Origin: an uncultured Oscillospiraceae bacterium
GTDB lineage: Bacteria > Bacillota > Clostridia > Oscillospirales > Oscillospiraceae
Direction: 5' to 3'
Length of the DNA stretch: 26,658 nucleotides
Assembly (NCBI GenBank): GCA_934589705.1
Contig: CAKTOH010000020.1
Span: 1 to 26,658, forward strand
In this document: positions 21,326 through 26,658 of the stretch, in pieces
Layout of the letters: every line of letters begins with the position of its first letter
How positions within the stretch are numbered: position 1 is the stretch's first letter
Translations under genes and position numbers: made by a program
Notes under the pieces: model-generated
Told to the model about the DNA's origin: nothing
Databases searched by the model: none
The model's input: the letters and a program-made list of their open reading frames with translations, nothing else

Positions 21326-21360
21326 AAAAGGACATCCGGTTGGATGTCCTTTTATTTTTT
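21326..21360. terminator. Shared terminator of tRNA-Leu and spoIIID
   Basis: AAAAGGACATCC, loop GGTT, GGATGTCCTTTT, then ATTTTTT. It sits between two convergent genes, and T-rich tails on both strands let it serve both. Confidence 0.85.
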
Positions 21361-21607
21361 ACTTCCGGAGATATTTTTGCCGGGTGGCAAGGCCGCCCCG
21401 GATGTGCCGCTCCTGCTTGTTTTTGTCCAGAACCTGCCGAACCTGGGTGTACAGGGGATAACTGGACAGCCGCAGCTGCTCCGTCAGTGCTTTGTGGACG
21501 GTGGATTTGGAAATGCCGAAGTGCCGGGCGGTTGCCCGGACGGTGGCACCGGTTTCAATCATGTACACAGCCAATTCACAGGCTCGCTCCTCCAGCTCTC
21601 GTTTCAT
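21359..21607 (-). CDS. spoIIID: Sporulation transcription factor SpoIIID
   Basis: The 82-residue DNA-binding protein has the SpoIIID pattern: an N-terminal helix, VRATARHFGISKSTVHKAL (helix-turn-helix recognition region, about 23-41), and a basic C-terminal end with RHIRGGLATRQKYLRK. B. subtilis SpoIIID is 93 residues. It acts in the mother cell to switch genes between the sigma-E and sigma-K phases, including coat genes and, in Bacillus, the control of sigK. ATG 21607 is preceded by GGAGGGG. A sigma-E-like promoter lies just upstream. Its presence supports a sporulating host. Confidence 0.95.
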   Translation of the reverse strand: MKRELEERACELAVYMIETGATVRATARHFGISKSTVHKALTEQLRLSSYPLYTQVRQVLDKNKQERHIRGGLATRQKYLRK

Positions 21608-21638
21608 AGGCTCCCCTCCGATGCTGTGCTGCTGGAAG

Positions 21639-21667
21639 ATTCTATGCGCCTTGACAGTCCCCTATTC
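21639..21667 (-). promoter_or_regulatory. Candidate sigma-E promoter of spoIIID
   Basis: On the minus strand GAATAGG, 14 bases, CATAGAAT. The -10 box and spacing are close to those of the cotJ candidate (CATAGACT, 14 bases). spoIIID is a known sigma-E target in Bacillus. It overlaps the divergent sigma-A promoter of the next gene. Confidence 0.5.
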
Positions 21668-21679
21668 CGGATGTAAAAT
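21651..21679 (+). promoter_or_regulatory. Sigma-A promoter of the threonine-aldolase-like gene
   Basis: TTGACA (21651-21656) and TAAAAT (21674-21679) are 17 bases apart. It overlaps the minus-strand spoIIID promoter, so the two may compete. Confidence 0.75.
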
Positions 21680-21711
21680 AAAGGCAGATTTCGACATTGG
21701 GAGGATATACG

Positions 21712-22761
21712 GTGATTTACTTCAATAATGACTATTCTGAGGGATGCCATCCGAAGATTCTGGAGGCGCTGACCCGGACGAATTACGAGCAGACCCTTGG
21801 CTACGGCGAGGACGAATACTGTGCCCGGGCGGCGGAAAAAATCCGTGCTCTCTGCGGCCGGGAAGACGCGGCGGTGCACTTTCTGGTAGGCGGCACCCAG
21901 ACCAACATGACGGTAATTGCGGCAGCTCTGCGGCCTCACCAGGGGGTGCTCTGCGCTGGCAGCGGCCATATCAACACCCACGAGACCGGTGCCGTGGAGG
22001 CCACGGGCCACAAGGTGCTGCCGCTGCCCTCCCAGGATGGAAAGATCCATGCCGGGCAGGTGAGGGAAGCGGTGCTGTCCCATCGGGGGGATGCCAGCTT
22101 TGAGCACACCGTGCAGCCGAAAATGGTGTACATTTCCAATCCCACGGAGTTGGGCACTTTGTACACGAAAGCCGAGTTGACGGCGCTGAGAGATACATGC
22201 CGAGAATTGGGGCTGTACCTGTTCCTGGACGGGGCCCGGCTGGGCTACGGCCTGATGGCAAAGGACAACGACCTGACCCTAAAGGACATTGGGGACTGCT
22301 GCGATGTATTCTACATCGGCGGCACCAAGGTGGGAGCCCTCTTCGGGGAAGCGGTAGTGATTACGAACCCGACTCTGAAAGAGGATTTCCGGTATCTCAT
22401 TAAGCAGCGGGGCGGTATGCTGGCAAAGGGACGACTGCTTGGTATCCAGTTTGACACCCTGATGACGGACAACCTGTATTTTGACATTTCCGCCCATGCC
22501 ATTGCCCTGGCGGAGAAGCTGGAAAACACCTTCAAGGAACTGGGCGTTCCTTTCCTGGTACCTGTTCAGAGCAACCAGCTGTTCCCGATTTTGCCGGACG
22601 GCGTGCTTGCCCGGCTGGCGGAAGCCTATGTATTCTGCGAGCAGTGCCGGGTAGATGAAAACCACAGAGCCGTCCGTTTCTGCACCAGCTGGGCCACGAA
22701 GGAAGAAAATGTCCAGGCTCTGTGCCGGGATTTGGAGGATTTGCTCGGAAGAAACGAATAA
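21712..22761 (+). CDS. Low-specificity threonine aldolase family enzyme
   Basis: The 349-residue PLP enzyme belongs to the beta-eliminating lyase group (PF01212). The Schiff-base lysine is K206 in YIGGTKVGALFGE; FLVGGTQTN, GHINTHETGA, YISNPTELGTLY and FLDGARLGYGL are typical of threonine aldolases, which split threonine or allo-threonine to glycine and acetaldehyde. Tyrosine/tryptophan lyases share the fold but are longer. GTG 21712 is chosen because GGGAGG lies 7 bases upstream. It is a single-gene unit between a sigma-A promoter and a terminator. Confidence 0.9.
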   Translation: MIYFNNDYSEGCHPKILEALTRTNYEQTLGYGEDEYCARAAEKIRALCGREDAAVHFLVGGTQTNMTVIAAALRPHQGVLCAGSGHINTHETGAVEATGHKVLPLPSQDGKIHAGQVREAVLSHRGDASFEHTVQPKMVYISNPTELGTLYTKAELTALRDTCRELGLYLFLDGARLGYGLMAKDNDLTLKDIGDCCDVFYIGGTKVGALFGEAVVITNPTLKEDFRYLIKQRGGMLAKGRLLGIQFDTLMTDNLYFDISAHAIALAEKLENTFKELGVPFLVPVQSNQLFPILPDGVLARLAEAYVFCEQCRVDENHRAVRFCTSWATKEENVQALCRDLEDLLGRNE

Positions 22762-22775
22762 AGCACCCCAAAAGG

Positions 22776-22806
22776 AACCCCCGCTGGCCTTTGACCAGCG
22801 GGGGTT
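22776..22806. terminator. Terminator between convergent genes
   Basis: AACCCCCGCTGG pairs with CCAGCGGGGGTT (12 bp, 7-base loop), followed by TCG. It separates the threonine-aldolase gene from the minus-strand small-protein gene, ends 3 bases before the latter, and may serve both. Confidence 0.8.
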
Positions 22807-22809
22807 TCG

Positions 22810-22965
22810 TCATACACGCGCGTATTCAAAATTCTCGAATTTCAGCACATCCCCAACGTCTGCGCCCTCAGGCAACAGAAACATGGCTACCTGAGAGGTG
22901 ACACCGGTGCTGTGATAGCGGACGGTGGCGTAATCGCCGTTGATTTCGGTTATGGTGCAAAGCAT
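22810..22965 (-). CDS. Small 51-residue protein, unknown function
   Basis: It starts at ATG 22965 (AAGGAG 7 bases upstream) with MLCTITEINGDYATVRYHST and ends LKFENFEYARV, with VAMFLLPEGADVGDV between. The alternating hydrophobic pattern suggests a small all-beta fold, similar in feel to DUF3006-type proteins, but I cannot name the family. It lies 10 bases after the flavoprotein stop codon in the same direction, so the two form an operon. Confidence 0.7.
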   Translation of the reverse strand: MLCTITEINGDYATVRYHSTGVTSQVAMFLLPEGADVGDVLKFENFEYARV

Positions 22966-22975
22966 GGTTGTCTCC

Positions 22976-23593
22976 TTATCGGATGAAGTTGGTGTGAGCG
23001 GCAGGCTCCGGCTCCGGCAAGCCGAACTGCTCCTTGCCCAGGGCAATGGACTTCATGAGAAAAGCCATATTCTTGGCCAGCTCCCGGACGGTGGCAATGC
23101 CCTCCAAATCCTGAGCGGCCTCACCGGGGACGCCGCCGTGGACACTGTTCCAGTACCGGCTGGAGGCCACGGGCATACCGGAGATGGTGAAGTACTTGTT
23201 CAGCTCATCGAAAGCGGCAGAGCAGCCGCCCCGGCGGGCAACCACAACCGAAGCACCTACCTTCATCCGCTTGTCGAACCGGGTGGAATGGAACAGCCGG
23301 TCGGCAAAGGCTGCCAGGGTGGCGTTTGCGGAGGCATAGTACACTGGGCTTGCCAGCACCAGACCGTCGGCTTTCCGGAAGGCCTCGGCAGCCTGGTTCA
23401 CAGCGTCATTAAAGACACACTTTCCGGTCTTGGCGCAGCCGCCGCAGGCGACGCAGCCCCGGATATCCTGATTGCCCACCTGAATGGTCTGAGTCTCAAT
23501 GCCCTGGTTTGCGAAAACCTCCGCCATCTGGCAAAGGGCATAGGCGGTGTTGCCCTTTGCCCTGGGGCTTCCGTTGATCAGTAAAACTTTCAT
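22976..23593 (-). CDS. Iron-sulfur flavoprotein (NAD(P)H-dependent oxidoreductase family)
   Basis: The 205-residue flavodoxin-fold protein begins with LLINGSPRAKGNT, the FMN phosphate loop, followed by a compact cysteine motif C47-x2-C50-x2-C53-x5-C59 (GCVACGGCAKTGKC). This is the CX2CX2CX4-7C signature of iron-sulfur flavoproteins, which carry FMN and a [4Fe-4S] cluster and pass electrons from ferredoxin or NAD(P)H to small acceptors in anaerobes. LASPVYYASANATLAAF follows, as expected. ATG 23593 is chosen because AGGAG lies 8 bases upstream. Confidence 0.88.
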   Translation of the reverse strand: MKVLLINGSPRAKGNTAYALCQMAEVFANQGIETQTIQVGNQDIRGCVACGGCAKTGKCVFNDAVNQAAEAFRKADGLVLASPVYYASANATLAAFADRLFHSTRFDKRMKVGASVVVARRGGCSAAFDELNKYFTISGMPVASSRYWNSVHGGVPGEAAQDLEGIATVRELAKNMAFLMKSIALGKEQFGLPEPEPAAHTNFIR

Positions 23594-23704
23594 AAATGCA
23601 ACTCCTGTCTGGAAGGAAATCGGGGAGGGTGCAGACACTTTTCCCAGGATTCTATGCGGGAATGGGGGAAAACATACACCCGTGCCCGGCGAGTGTTACG
23701 AAAT

Positions 23705-23727
23705 GCCCGCCCCCATTGGGGGCGGGC
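23705..23727 (-). terminator. GC-rich hairpin after PFOR
   Basis: GCCCGCCCCC pairs with GGGGGCGGGC (10 bp). On the minus strand it is followed by ATTTCG, so the U-tract is weak. It lies about 20 bases after the PFOR stop codon. Confidence 0.6.
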
Positions 23728-23747
23728 AAAGTGTTAAGGGAAGGGAA

Positions 23748-26658
<2,911 letters not shown>

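Overview
The window looks like chromosome from a spore-forming, anaerobic member of the Clostridia, probably near the Oscillospiraceae/Ruminococcaceae. The evidence is three sporulation loci (cotJ, cwlD, spoIIID), a pyruvate:ferredoxin oxidoreductase (PFOR), an iron-sulfur flavoprotein, a ferredoxin-thioredoxin-reductase-like protein, Gram-positive style ribosome binding sites and consensus sigma-A promoters. Placement below class is inference.

Layout. Positions 1-2680 are the right end of an integrated mobile element. It carries a MazF/PemK-type toxin with an added Cys-rich tail, a small unknown ORF and a large serine recombinase whose stop codon lies only about 20-30 bases from the element's edge. 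That edge falls inside the 3' end of cotJC, whose last codons are replaced by element DNA. Next come a fused cotJA-cotJB gene and, divergently, cwlD (2668-4464). Positions 4500-6770 hold a complete promoter-ORF-terminator unit for a 40-residue protein, two operator-like dyads, an intact methyltransferase and three decayed genes, then a hairpin-rich gap. Positions 6773-11795 (minus strand) hold a polar amino acid ABC importer operon (ATPase, binding protein, two permeases) ending in a cytidylate-kinase-like gene, followed by a separate DMT-type transporter.

Positions 11890-16350 are an accessory island: an IS5-type transposase remnant, a serine recombinase remnant, a solute-binding lipoprotein translationally coupled to a hybrid histidine kinase, a 218-bp MITE-like element with the same type of ends, and a group II intron 5' fragment. 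Positions 16371-23740 are chromosomal again: tRNA-Ser(CGA); metY and metA (methionine made through O-acetylhomoserine) followed by a pyruvyl-transferase-family gene and a HAD phosphatase; an FTR-like gene; tRNA-Leu(CAG) convergent with spoIIID; a threonine-aldolase-family gene; and a small protein with an iron-sulfur flavoprotein. PFOR occupies 23748 to the right edge and is partial.

How it fits together: the most striking signal is the recombinase-bearing element sitting in cotJC. cotJC belongs to a sporulation operon with a sigma-E-like promoter, in a genome that also encodes SpoIIID. This is the arrangement of skin-type elements, which are excised from sporulation genes in the mother cell. 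Whether this element excises during development cannot be told from this window.
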